A stretch of DNA of 64,000 bases from Corbicula japonica. Its lineage: Eukaryota; Mollusca; Bivalvia; Venerida; Cyrenidae. The translations under genes and the position numbers were made by a program. Positions 24,276 to 36,900 of the stretch are shown piece after piece (the stretch's first letter is position 1; each line of letters starts with the position of its first letter). The DNA is taken from NCBI GenBank assembly GCA_038501625.1, contig JAZAYU010000001.1, positions 8,523,377-8,587,376 of the forward strand, in the 5' to 3' direction. Below the pieces are notes generated by a model that saw only the letters and a list, made by a program, of their open reading frames with translations, was not told the origin of the DNA and ran no database searches.

Positions 24276-26605
24276 ATAATGGACTGATCCACACGAAAAA
24301 TATGTCACGCACATCTACACTTCATGCCGAACATATGTATCAAGTTTCAAGTCAATATCATAAAAACTGTAGAAGTTCGCATCACAAGATTTTGTTAAAT
24401 CGTGCCCCCTCCGAAAAATAATGGACTGATCTACATGATAGAAAAAAAATTTGCGCAAATGTACCAAGAACATATGTTTAAAGTTTCAAGTCGATATCTT
24501 GAAAACTGTTGACGTAGTAAGTGTAGAAGTTTGCATAACACGATTTTCTTAAATCATGTCCCCTGCAAAAAATAATGGACTGATCCACACGAAAAATATG
24601 TCATGCACATCTACACTTCATGCCGAACACATGTATCAAGTTTCAAGTCAATATCTTAAAAACTGTAGAAGTAGTTCTTGTTACAAGATTTTGTTGAATC
24701 ATGCTCCGTTCCAAAAATAATGGACTGATCCACATGAGAAAAAAAAATTTGCGCAAATGTACTCACCAACATATGTTTAAAGTTTCAAGTCGATATCTTG
24801 AAAACTGTTGACATAGTAAGTGTAGAAGTTTGCATAACACGATTTTGTTAAATCATGTCCCCTGCAAAAAATAATGGACTGATCTAAACGAAAAATATGT
24901 CACACACATCTACACTTCATAACAAACATATGTATCAAGTTTCAAGTCAATATCTTAAAAACTGTAGAAGTTACTTCGCGTCACAAATTTTTGTTAAATC
25001 TGGCTCCCCTCCGAAAAATAATGGACTGATCCACATGAGACGAAAAGAAAATTTGCGCAAATGTACTCACGAACATATGTTGAAAGTTTCAAGTCGATAT
25101 CTTGAAAACTGTTGACGTAGTAAATGTAGAAGTTTGCATAACAAGATTTTGTTAAATCATGTCCCCTGCAAAAAATAATGGACTGATCCACATGAAAAAT
25201 ATGTCACGCACATCTACACTTCATGCCGAACATGTGCATCAAGTTTCAAGTTAATATCTTAAAAACTGTAGAAGTAGTTCGTGTCATAAGGTTTTGTTGA
25301 ATCATACTCCCCTGCTAAAAAATAATGGACTGATCCACATGAAACAAAGTATGTCATGGAAATCTACTCACAAACGTATGTTTAAAGTTTGAAAACTGGA
25401 GAAGTAGTTTGCGTCATAAGATTTAAAATAAAAGTTTTTGTTAAATAATGCTCCCCTCCAAAAAAAATGGACTGATCCACAAAAAAATATGTTGCTTACA
25501 TGCGCACTTCATGCAGAACATACAATTTTAGTTTCAAGTATTATATCTTAAAAACTGTAGAATTTTGCATAACACAATTTTGTTTAATCATGTCCCCTGC
25601 AAAAAATAATGGACTGATCCACACGAAAAATATGTCACACACATGTACACTTCATGCCCAACATATGTATCAAGTTTCAAGTCAATATCTTAAAAACTGT
25701 AGAAGTAGTTCACGTCACAAGATTTTGTTAAATCGTGCTCCCCTCTGAAAAATAATGGACTGATCCACATGAGAATAAAAAATGTACTCACGAACATATG
25801 TTTCAAGTATCAAGTCTATATCTTGAAAACTGTTGACGTAGTAAGTGTAGAAGTTTGCATAACAGGATTTTGTTAAATCATGTCCCCTGCAAAAAATAAT
25901 AGACTAATCCAGATGAAAAAATGTCACGCACATCTACACTTCATGCTGAACATGTGTATCAAGTTTCAAGTGAATATCTTAAAAACTGTAGTAGTAGTTT
26001 GCGTCACAAGATTTTGTTTAATCGTGCTCCCCTGCAAAAATAATGGACTAATCCTGATGAAAAATATGTAGCGCACATCTACACTTCATGCCGAACATGT
26101 GTATCAAGTTTCAAGTCAATATCTTAAAAACTGTAGAAGTAGTTCGCGTCACAAGATTTTGTTGAATCATGCTCCCCTCCGAAAAATAATGGACTGATCC
26201 ACACGAAAAATATGTCACGCACATCTACACTTCATGCCGAACATATGTATCAAGTTTCAAGTCAATATCTTAAAAACTGTAGAAGTAGTTCGCATCACAA
26301 GATTTAGACGTTTGCATAACACGATTTTGTTAAATCATGTCCCCTGCAAAAAAATAATGGACTAATCCACACGAAAAATATGTCACGCACATCTACACTT
26401 CATGCCGAACATGTGTATCAAGTTTCAAGTCTATATCTTAAAAACAGTAGAAGTAGTTCGCATCACAAGATTTTGTTAAATCGTGCTCCCCTCCGAAAAA
26501 TAATGGACTGATCCACATGAGAAAAAAAATAGTTCGCGCAAATGTCCTCACGAACATATGGTTAAAGTTTCAAGTCGATATCTTGAAAACTGTTGACGCT
26601 GTAAG
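24276..26605 (+). repeat. ~150-bp core array of the outer element
   Basis: About fifteen units contain TAATGGACTGATCCACA, CATCTACACTTCATGCCGAA, GTTTCAAGTCAATATCTTAA, ACTGTAGAAGTAGTTCG and GATTTTGTTAAATCGTGCTC. Two subtypes alternate: one has CTGTTGACGTAGTAAGTG and the other CTGTAGAAGTAGTTC. Further units lie at 22490-22767, before the nested element. Confidence 0.88.
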
Positions 26606-26704
26606 TGCCACAGACAGACCGCCCAACCAACCAACCAACCAACCAACCAACTGACCGGATGATGACTCCTATATACCCCCTATACTTCGTATACGGGGGG
26701 TATA

Positions 26705-27203
26705 AATATACTCCTGCATGTCTGCTGGTCCAGTTTAGTTGTGGCCCCGATATCTCATGAAGACCAACATTCGATTCTGAGCAAGTCATATGATCTTATT
26801 TATGCCCTTTACTCCATATTTGCATGATTAATCGCATCTGTAACCAGTGTATATCTAGATCAGCTGGCACATCTGTGCCATCTGATCAGTATCTACACTA
26901 GTCACTTCTTGGTCAGAAATAACCTAATGAATGAAAAAGCAAACAGTGTAGATCCCAATCAGACACCACTAATGTGTCAGCTGTTCTGGATTTACACTGT
27001 CTAAGCAAAACAGCCATTGCACTGTTTGCTATGGGAAGACAGCCATATCCGATGGCATAAATGTTTAAATAACAAACATTAATGCATGACAGACATAACT
27101 CAATCACAACTGCTCACTGAGTGATGAGCCTCTGGCTCAGAAAGGCTATGTTAATGTAACACATAACACTGATGATTAAACATTCAATGCATTTGTTTTT
27201 CAG
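26705..27203. other. Noncoding DNA with a MITE family B fragment
   Basis: A decayed family B copy lies at about 26800-27015. It has CCCTTTACTCCATATTTGCA, CTAGATCAGCTGGCACATCT, CCATCTGATCAG and GATCCCAATCAGAC. Nothing else is recognised. Confidence 0.5.
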
Positions 27204-27693
27204 CTAGATGGGTGTTCAATTGAACACTTGTGTCGCCCCCAAGAACTTTGTCAGAATAAACTAGATGGGTGTTCAGTTGAACACTTGTGTCGCCCTCTGG
27301 TGCTATGTCGGAATAAAAATGCAAGTACAAAAAAGGGCATAACTCCATCAAAGAATTTGGCATCATCATGAGCATGTTGTCATGAGCAATATAATTTGAA
27401 AGTTTGATGTAAAAATATTAAGAAATGACAAAGTTATAGCCAACGTTAAGTTTTTTCGTGTAAAAATCCAAGTACAAAAAGGGACATAACTCCATCAAAT
27501 GTGACCTTGACCTTGAGAAGTCGACATCATCTCAAGCGTGTTGTCATAAGCAATATAATTTAAAAGTTTGATTAAGAAATATTAAGAAATGGCAAAGTTA
27601 TAGCCAACGTTAAGTTTTCGTGACGGACTGACCCACTGATGGACGGACAAAGCGGTCCTTATGTATCGCCATTTCTTCGAAAGGGCGACACAA
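27204..27693 (+). mobile_element. Short pearl-like element with doubled 5' end
   Basis: The 5' end CTAGATGGGTGTTCAATTGA, then ACACTTGTGTCGCC, occurs twice (27204 and 27259). Two core units follow (GGGCATAACTCCATCAAA, CAAAGTTATAGCCAACGTTA). The 3' end has GACGGACTGACCCACTGATG, then ATCGCC..TTCGAAAGGGCGACACAA. The subterminal word TGTCGCC is complementary to GGCGACA at the end. Confidence 0.7.
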
Positions 27694-28368
27694 AAACCCA
27701 ATTTCAAAAGGAGGAATATCTCCATAAAATGTGATCTTCACCGAAAGGTTTTGACATCATCATGACTCTGTTTTCATAAGCAATAATTATAATGTGGTGG
27801 CTTGATGAAATAAAAATTAAGAAATGAAAATGTTATAGGAAATAATTAGTTTCCAAGACAAAATCCAAGTACCCAAACAGTAGTAACTCTGTCAATGAGA
27901 CCTTGACTCTGGCATTGTCAGAAGCAGTAATAATTGATATTTTGATAAAGAATGGCAATTTTAAAGCAAACGTTAAGTTTTTGTGAACAAATCCATGTAC
28001 AAAAAGAGGCGTAACTCCATTAAATGTGATCTTGACCTAAAGATCATATCTCTGTCGTCGTAAGTACATGTAATATAATTTGAAAGTTTGATGAAAGATT
28101 ATGGCAACATTAAAGCCAATGTTAAGTTTATGACAAAATCCATGCACAAAAAGAGCACAACTCCATCAAATATCACCATGACCTTAAGATTTTGGCATCA
28201 TCATGTCCCTGTTGTCAGAAGCAATACAATTAGAAAGTTTGAAGAAAAATATATTAAACAATGGCAAAGTTATGACCAATGTTAAGTTTTCTTGACAGAT
28301 GGACCACCTGACAACAGACAAGGCAGTCCCCATGTATCCCCTTTTCTTCAAAAGGGTCAGTGACAAGC
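27694..28368 (+). mobile_element. Decayed pearl-like element of the same family
   Basis: It holds three or four diverged core units (GTAACTCC, CCATCAAATATCACCATGAC, AATGGCAAAGTTATGACC). Its ending (GACAGATGGACCACCTGACA, then CCCCTTTTCTTCAAAAGGGT) parallels the preceding element. Its 5' end is not clear, so it may be a continuation of that array. Confidence 0.5.
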
Positions 28369-28403
28369 AATGTAATGTTTGCATACAGAAAGATGGGTTT
28401 GCT

Positions 28404-28635
28404 CTTAACCCTTTCCTCCATAGATACACCTTTATTGCGAGGGCGAACAGTTTAGATCCAGATCAGCCGGCACATCCGTGCCGTCTGATCAGGATCTAAA
28501 CCATTCGCTTTTTGAATCATTAGATTATTTCTAACCAAACTGCGACTAGTGCAGATCCTGATCAGACCACATGTGCCAGCTGGTCTACACTGGTCGCACA
28601 TGCGTAAAAATGCGTATTTATGGAGGAAAGGGTTA
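28404..28635. mobile_element. MITE family B, copy 1
   Basis: It starts TTAACCCTTTCCTCCATAGA and ends TATGGAGGAAAGGGTTAA, so the termini are inverted repeats of about 18 bases. The interior has GATCCAGATCAGCCGGCACA, then TCCGTGCCGTCTGATCAGGA, and a second such block, making the element internally palindromic. It is about 232 bases long and has no open frame. Confidence 0.8.
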
Positions 28636-28950
28636 ACAGGTACAGAATGGCAGAAGTAAACAACAGAAAGTTTGTATTTATGGAGGAAAGGACAGAAAGT
28701 TTGTATTTATGGAGGAAAGGGTTAACAGGTACAGAATGGCAGAAGTAAACAACAGAAAGTTTGTATTTATGGAGGAAAGGGTTAACAGGTACAGAATGGC
28801 AGAAGTAAACAACAGAAAGTTTGTATTTATGGAGGAAAGGGTTAACAGGTACAGAATGGCAGAAGTAAACAACAGAAAGTTTGTATTTATGGTGGAAAGG
28901 GTTAACAGGTACAGAATGGCAGAAGTAAACAACAGAAAGTTTGTAAAGGA
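28606..28950 (+). repeat. 60-bp minisatellite built on the MITE B end
   Basis: About five near-perfect units read TTTGTATTTATGGAGGAAAG, then GGTTAACAGGTACAGAATGG, then CAGAAGTAAACAACAGAAAG. The first part is the terminal repeat of the adjoining MITE and the rest is its right flank, so end and flank were amplified together. One unit is shortened by internal deletion. The 60-bp period leaves frames open on both strands; none is a gene. Confidence 0.93.
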
Positions 28951-29974
28951 ATAAGATAATAATCCATACTGATGAATATTTTAAGGTCACTAATATATGG
29001 ATAGATTAAGCTGAATTTTCCAGTTTCCTATAAAACGTAGTAAGTAGGTCGAGTAAAAAAATAACAACAAAACCAGACCAGATTATTTTTCAGTATCAGG
29101 CAACAATTTAGTAGAGTGTTTATTTAATGGATAAGGCAGGTTAGGAAGAGAATGATTTCATGATACACATTTGACTGATTCAAAAATAAATAGTTCTTAC
29201 AACTGTAAAATGCAGATATGTTTTAAAGTAAACTTTGATGAAAAAGAAACAATATCAACCAAGGATAATGCAACAGACTGACATTTGATATAAATTATGT
29301 TCATAATATGCATTTAATTGTAAAAGAGTTTTTACAAAAACATTTCGACACAAAGATTAATGTTTTTTCCGATTTTGGGTTGCTTATTAGAGCAATTAAC
29401 ACCGATAAGATTTTTTGTTAAGTCACTTTCTAACTACTTGACACTGCCATGCTATGATACACCTTTTCACATTTGACATACCAGGTTAGAGAAAAAACAT
29501 TAATTTAAAAATTGCTGTGGAATTTATTGAATACTGTACACCGATCAAATATTGTGGACATTAAATTTGTGTTGTTTTTTTTAAGAAAAACACACACATA
29601 AACTAAATGGAAATGTAATTTTGTTGTAACTGGTTAAAAGATAAGCAAATAAGCAGATTGGGAAAATCTTCATTGTGATTTGAATTTTGTGGTCTCTACG
29701 CATACATGAAATCCATGAAAGATGTTTATTTTCTGTAATCAAATATGTTTGTTTGAGGCATATTTATTTAGCATCTTCCTGAGGTGTACAAGAACTAACA
29801 ACTTCCAACTGATATCTTCTTTATTTTAACATGGTGTAACAAAAACAACTCATTTGATCCATTCATTTTCCTTCTCAACTGGTCCCAGATTGGCCTTTAA
29901 ATACATGTACATACATCAATGCCATCTAAACACTTCCCTGCTATATCAATAATGTTCAATCAAACTCGTAACTA
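28951..29974. other. Noncoding AT-rich stretch
   Basis: No gene, RNA or mobile element is recognised between the minisatellite and the next MITE B copy. It lies downstream of the RAD50 stop codon. Confidence 0.5.
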
Positions 29975-30219
29975 ATTAACCCCTTCCTCCATATATACGC
30001 ATTTTTACGCATGTGCGACCAGTGTAGGTCCAGATCAGCTGGCACGAATATGTGCCCTTTGATCAGGATCTGCACTGGTTACATTTTGGTCAGAAATAAC
30101 CTAAAGAATAAAAAAGCGAACAGCTTAGATCCTGTTCAGATGGCACAGATGTGCGGGCTGATCTGGATCTAACTGTTCGCCCAAGCAATTGAGGTTTATC
30201 TATGGAGGAAAGGGTTAAC
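29975..30219. mobile_element. MITE family B, copy 2
   Basis: It starts TTAACCCCTTCCTCCATATA and ends TATGGAGGAAAGGGTTAA. The interior has GATCAGCTGGCACGAATATG, then TGATCAGGATCTGCACTGG, as in copy 1. Confidence 0.78.
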
Positions 30220-30540
30220 TATGTTTCACATTCAAAGAATGGCTTTCCTCACATACCAGATATCAGGTAAGATGAATCTTGGACACACTCCATGTCATAC
30301 CAGGTAATCTTCGTGGCATTGTTTTGAAAATAAAGTCATTTAATATTCACTTGTAAATACTGGTATGTAGTTTTGGATTTTGGCATTATACAAACAAATC
30401 AATAATGAAAAACAATTAAACTATTAACAGATCAAACATGATCAAAGATAACAAAAGACCTTAAAATAAAGAAAACAACAAATATCTGTGAACACTGTCA
30501 TAGCACCAGTAAGTGTATCCAAGGTAATGCATACCAAACC

Positions 30541-30689
30541 ATGGCCTAAGATCATAAAACTGAGTTTGGAGACCAGTCTCAAATCTCAAGCATCTGATTG
30601 GCTGAAATGGCGACCAGTCGTCATTCCAGCCAAATAGATTTATGAGATTTGAGACTGGTTGCCAGGTTTAGTTTTATGATCTTGGCCAT
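30541..30689. mobile_element. Foldback MITE family A, copy A1
   Basis: The ends ATGGCC.TAAGATCATAAAAC and GTTTTATGATCTTGGCCAT are inverted. Inside, GGAGACCAGTCTCAAATCTC, then AAGCATCTGATTGGCTGAAA, pairs with the right half. The right arm has accumulated substitutions. It lies just beyond the RAD50 stop. Confidence 0.75.
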
Positions 30690-30925
30690 AGTATTTTCTA
30701 TGATTTCCCTGGTGTTTGAAAGTCATTACAGTTCAAACATGTATAATTTTTCACTTGTATGAAATAAGAAAGAAAATTAAACAAAAAATGATTTTAATGT
30801 ACAATGTCTAACTTCAATGCAACTGTGACACTAAAGTCATGTTAATTCTCTTCAAGGCAAGCACTGCCACTGTACAGGTGTGGTCCTAGCATCCTTCAGG
30901 GGAGGCACAGTTTTTCTAGACGTAT

Positions 30926-30974
30926 CTAGCGATGGAGTTCTGCTACTTCAGTTCTTGTCAGTCTTGAACATCCA
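30926..30974 (-). CDS. RAD50: RAD50 last exon (C-terminus)
   Basis: The acceptor TTACAG precedes the exon, which encodes the final residues [15 protein letters not shown] and a TAG stop. It completes a codon split after CA in the previous exon. The tail CSRLTRTEV is comparable to the CSEIVKCSV tail I recall in vertebrates. It is the least conserved exon, so slightly less certain. Confidence 0.85.
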
Positions 30975-33900
30975 CTGTAATGTATAATAGTTTAATTATC
31001 TGGAGGTCTCTGTTAATCAGTTATTATAATGTTTTATTGTTAAACACAGATTTCTGTTAATCACAGATTTCTGATCACTACTATACACTCTCAGAAATGT
31101 AATCATAATTAGGACAGCACAGAAATTCATAGTCTTAGTGTCTTATTTTTCTTAAAACGTTTTCTAAACACTCTGTATCAATATTATGTATCTGCCCAGA
31201 AATGAAACTGGGAACGATGAAGAGTCTCAGATGTCAGCAATCTGGGCTGAAGGTTATAAAACTGAGCATGGAAACCAGTCTCAAATCTCAAGCATCTGAT
31301 TGGCTGAAATGGCGACTAGTCGCCATTTCAGCCAATCAGATGCTTGAGATTTGAGACTGGTTTCCATGCTCAGTTTTAAAACCTTGGGCACTGAATGTCT
31401 AATTGAAATACAGAAATCTCAGACAATGAGATCTTAGACTGGTTTCCATCATGGTCGGATGCAAGATTTTCAGAAAGTGGGTTTGTTTGGGGCAATCTAA
31501 ATGAAGTCACATGGTAATTTCCAACTTTCTGCCCCCTTCCATTCTTGCAAAAGCTTGGAGCAGGTACTTTTGCAGGAGACTAGGAATGTTCTATTACCAA
31601 ATAAAGTACCAAAGTGCCACAAAATACACCGATCAAAGAATTTTTGTACCAATAAAGGGCCATAACTCTGAAGTGGCTAATGCAATTAGGCTGGTTATCA
31701 AACTTGGCCAAGATATTATGCCCATAAACATTTCCCCCAAGTTTCATCACTGTGGACGTACCATCAAAATTTGGGAATCAGCATAGTAATACAGTTCATT
31801 GCTGATAGAAAACCATTAAACATAACTTAGGGTCTTGTTTTCATCCTTATTTTACTAACAGTAAACTTTTCATAAAAGAGAATGTTTAGTAATAGTGTAG
31901 TCCATTAATAACTTTCAAGAGATCTCACAAACATTATACTTTCTCCACTGGTAAGTTTCATGAAAATTTTAGAAATTTCTTAAATGAAATGGGACATCTT
32001 ACTACTGGTTTTTGCTGACTTTGAAGAAATGATCGACATAGTCGGATCTGCCAAGCAGTTCCACGAAGTCCTCGTCATGTGTGATGATCACCAGCTGAAA
32101 GTTCCTCTGTGCAATACGTCCCTTGATGATCCTGGGGAGAAACACAACAGTGTAAACTGTATCATACATTGTACTATGATACTCCATGTGAGTAATCTCA
32201 TACAAGTGGTGTCTTCTGTAATTTGTTTTTTACAATTTTAGCTGTTGCTAATTTCAGATTATCATTTTCTTACAAAAATTTTGTGATTTTTGTTACTACT
32301 TTTGGCTACATGACTATTAGTTTTCACAAAAAATATTAAAAAAACAAAGCTCTCTGTTCAACTTTTAGAAATCACTTTAAGGAATGACATAATTTTACTG
32401 AAAAGGAGAGGCTCATGAGTATTTTGCTTAACCTTTTCCTCCATGGGATATGGCTTTTATCCCATGGTCAAACAGTTTGGATCCGGATCAGCTTACATAC
32501 CATTTCCATCTAATCTTGATCTACATAATGTACACTGGCTTATTTATTTAGTGTATTATTTTTTTAACAAAGAAGGAAACATTGTAAATCAATCTCAGAC
32601 CAGACAGCATAGATGCGCCAGTTGATCTGGATCTACACTGGTGGCTCTTGTAATAAAAGGCATATCCATGGAGTAAGAGGTTAAGAAGCAGTCAGTACTC
32701 GTCCCTTACGTCAGAAAACAAGTGATTATGTCAGGAAACAAAATCCAGATACAAACTATGAACTAAGCAAACCCCGAAATAATTAAATTCAGCAAATGTT
32801 TGTCCCTTTATCACACTTTCACTTAATGACTGGAGAAAACGTTAATGAGACCGGAAGCCTACCAGAAAGTAACAGAGACAAGTACAACATCTTCATTTTG
32901 CCTCCTACTTATTCTGTCACAAAATATCCTTAAAAGAAACCAGTTAACTTCCTCTGAAGGTACATAACAATTACTTATTAAGTTCTTACTCCACCAAATG
33001 CAGTAAATATTCTGAATGATTTTGCAGTCAAAGTTAAGAATTAATAAAAGCAGTAACAACAAACTTATTACTCTACTAAGGCAGCAGCGAGACTTTCAAT
33101 GTTTTCTCTATCCAGGTTTGTGGTGGGTTCATCCAGTGCCAGGATGCCACAGTTCAAACAGAAGGTCTCCGCTAACGCCAAACGAATGATAAGAGATGCT
33201 AAAACCTGCAAAGAGAGCCAGCATGTTAAAGCAATGACAGGGTATTAATGGTTTCAGTTAAGAGTTTGACTTGCATTAGTCATCACCTGTTACTGCTGCC
33301 ACTTCTCTTAAGAATTCAACACACAAAGCTTCCCACCATGCAATCAGATGTTACTTCCCTCCTTCAATGAACTGAGCAACAAGTACTCTCAATCATTAAC
33401 AAAAAATGCATTTCACAAAATATTCTGTTCAAATGGGACAAAACAGTGTGAACAATCGATTTCGAAGCATTTCACACAGGCACAAAAAAAAATAATTCTG
33501 CAAGTATATCATTTTACGCATCAACATTCAAAACCTCTAATAAGTACTGTATTGCCAGTTACCTTCTGGCCAGCACTACATCTTCCTCTCATGTCGATCA
33601 CAGCATCGCCAGGTTTGATCATGACAACACGATAATTATATGTCTTCCGAGTCTTCATTTTATCCGAGTCGTCTTCATCAGAACGGATCTCAATGGTCTC
33701 TATATCTGTTAGGTAACATAACAAGTGATTTGTAATGAGCAACAACTAACTGTTAACCCTTTCCTGTACAGAAACACCTTTATTGCTAGGGCGAACAGTT
33801 TAGATCCAGATCAGCCGACTGATCTGGATCTAAACTGTTCGCTTTTTGATTCATTAGGTTATTTCTGACCAAAATGCGACCAGTGCAGATCCTGATCAGA

Positions 33901-36900
33901 CGGCACGGATGTGCCGGCTGATCTGGATCTACATTGGTCGCACATGCGCAAAAATGCGTATATATCCAGGAATAGGTTAACAAGTAAAGTCTCTTGCTAT
34001 AGTTATAAAACTATGTAATAACTAGCTTATCTTTTTTGTCACTTCAAATAACTAGTCACTGTTGTCTAAATAGATAGGTAACATTTAGCTTGTATCAAAT
34101 AATACACAACACATGTACATGTAAGTACCATGTGAGTTGTAAAGCTTAGTATGTAATATGTCACAAATAACTAATGACTGGCAATACATGAAATATGCTT
34201 TAATAACAGAAAAAGAAATTGCTGTTGTTGTGTCGTATTGCTTAATTTTGATGTCCGGTTTGCAAAATCATAAATATGAAATAAGTTGACCAGTGTCTAC
34301 AATCCTTAGCAGATGATTGTAGGATCAGATGCAAGATTGCAAAAAAGGGGCTTCAAGGAACCCCACTGAAAACCTCAGGATCTGCCCCTGGACAGGGTAT
34401 AATCAAGCTCAGTCTCCAAACTGACCAAATACAAGCTTTGACACTGGTCTACAGTCTCAGTTTTATGATCTTGCTTCCTGCTCTAAAGGTTATAAAGCTG
34501 AGATTGGAAACCAGTCGCCATTTCAGCCAATCAGATGCTTGAGATTTGAGACTGGTTTCCATGCTCAGTTTTATAACCTTGGGCACTAGTTAGATAAAGC
34601 TCTACCATGTCCTCTGTAAGTCTGTCTCCACAAATCCCGGATGATTTTGTTGATTTCTTTCATCTTCATGTTGTGGTAGTTCATAATGGCTCTGAAACAG
34701 AACAAGATGAAATACCCAGTTAACTGTTGGAACATTTAATGCCTTTTAAAAAGTCTGTGTAAATTATGAAAAACCATAATATGTATCAAAGCTGAAGAAA
34801 AAAAACATGTTTATAATCATGTTTCATACTGCTTACCTTGATTAAAAAACTCTAGAAATCTTCCTTAGTCAATTAATTGGAATTACATTGTATAATGAAT
34901 TAAAATTCTTTTAAATTTAAGTCTGGGGAATTGTGTAGGGTAGAGCAAAAACAAATGATATTGTCTCCACAGGTGAGTGCACCCGTACCAACACGGTGAC
35001 AGTGCCTAACCATTCAGTTCCGACATAACTACCAACTGAGCTAGCTGGGACAACCCCAAAGAAGGTGAATTAGATAACCCTGATAAACCTTATCATCACT
35101 GCACAACATCGGTAACAGGTTATTTTACTGATAACAGTACTGACTTTATTTACAGGGAGACTTTTGTGGCCGCCACACCGTACCATTATGGCAATAGGGC
35201 CTAGCCATGCAATTCCGACAATGCAGGCTGTCAAGTGATCTTTCTTCAAAAAGTAGGAGAAAAATAGGAACCATTTTGGCAAAAAAGTAGGAGAAAAGTA
35301 GGAACTTTTTTCTCAAAAGTAGGAATGCATAACAGTCTTTCCAGAGTTGGGACATCACTCTTTCTGTTAAACATTATATGCATCATGGTCATCCAGCTCA
35401 GGCCCCAACACATAAGTAAGACTGCCACTGGTAACTTAGAGAGATGTCTATGTGGAGTCAGTATGGGTCAATGGGGCCTCATCTTGGTAAATATAAACAG
35501 CAATTCAGCAATACCATGGGTTTAGCCTTCCTGCTATTATAGACTAGATTCTGAAAGTCAAAAAGGGCTCAAAAATGAGTTGAGGTAGGGCCGACAAGAT
35601 ATACTTTTTATTTTGGTACCAAATTAAAGCCTATTATATGGCCAAACAATCTGGACTGGCCTGCAAAGAAAATTTTATTGCAAATCGTCGGAAAATAAGG
35701 GGAGATAACTCATGCCAAATCATACAAAAAAATCAACAAAAAACTGATAAACTCAATGATATGATATATAATGTACAGACTTTTTTCTGTCTTCATTGAA
35801 ACTTTGTCAAATAAGTTGCAAGATGCAATTTAAAGTCCAAGGGGAACAACTTATGTATATAATGTGTGAAAAACAAGAGTTATTCCCCTTTATTTTATTG
35901 AAAGATAATGTAAATCACTTATGTCCCATTTTCTTTTGGTAGAAAGTGATATTTCTAGTGATTTTTTGACTTAGAGAAAGGACTTATAGCACAAATTCTC
36001 TGAAAAAGCTTGTTAAACACCAATAATTATCCAGGTCAGATTATATACATTTAATTTCATTGTTAAGAGCAAGCCATTTATTACAAGCCAGTTTGACAAA
36101 CAGGACGTATTACAGACTCATCGGTAGCAGGAAACGTCCGCAAAATGTTATTAACTCTCTTATGGCAATAATACTTATTCAAGGTATTCGCCAAACTTGG
36201 TTTGAGTGATTACAACACTAATATATTTAATAACCCGTCAGATTACTTCAGTCAGACTGGAGTAATTGCCCTTTAATTACTTATTTTGACCAAATTAGTA
36301 ATTAAACGGCAATAACTTTATAGTGACTGAAGCAATCTGACGGGTTAACTCCTCCACATTTTAACTCGACAATCTCCATCAAACTTGCTTAGAATGTTTA
36401 AGGTAAACATATCCAGTTCAGTAACTTGCAGATAGCTTTGATAGATTGTGTCCTCTTATGGCTGTTTTAACCAAATAAGGACTGCCCGATGCCCCAGTTT
36501 GTCAGAATGCTGTGGGCATAATATGTCTGCTAATATCTAAACAAGATATTCTAGATTGCAGCAATGGCATTGGATTCATTCATATTTCATTGCCACTTTT
36601 GAAATCAAATAAGCAATGGATGCTTTCTTAATTAAAATGACAATCTTCGTCAAACTTAGTAAGAACATGTATGTACATAATATCTTAGACAAGTTTGATA
36701 GCCAGTCAGATTGCTCTTGTCACTCTTGTGTTATGCCCTTCAACTGGAAATATTAAACAAGTTACATCTATACCAAACAATACCTATATTTACTATCACT
36801 AAAATTCGCTCGACTGTTTAAGGGGACAATAAGATCTCAGCTATGTATGGTTACAAGGAAGATTACATTAGTCAAGTCACTGAGGAGTTATGGGTCTTTA

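Larger units (their letters stand above)
22271..26704 (+). mobile_element. Large pearl-like element, 4.4 kb
   Basis: The left end is ACTAGAGCTATCACTGAAGG, a short hairpin (ATCACTGAAGGTGAT), followed by TAATACCCCCGTA. The right end is a CCAA tetranucleotide run, then the hairpin TATACCCCC..TACGGGGGGTATA. The word after the left hairpin (ACCCCCGTA) is complementary to the right terminus. Between them is a long array of ~150-bp core units and a second nested element (22768-24275). This is the layout of bivalve pearl and Helentron-derived elements. No protein is encoded. Confidence 0.7.

Noticed and set aside
28562..28990. Open frames of 80-140 codons on both strands
   Set aside because: They follow the 60-bp minisatellite, whose period is a multiple of three.
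31511..31786. 91-codon plus-strand frame in the last RAD50 intron
   Set aside because: It overlaps sequence duplicated at the window's right edge, contains common repeat words (AGGGCCATAACTCTGAAGTG) and has no known domain.
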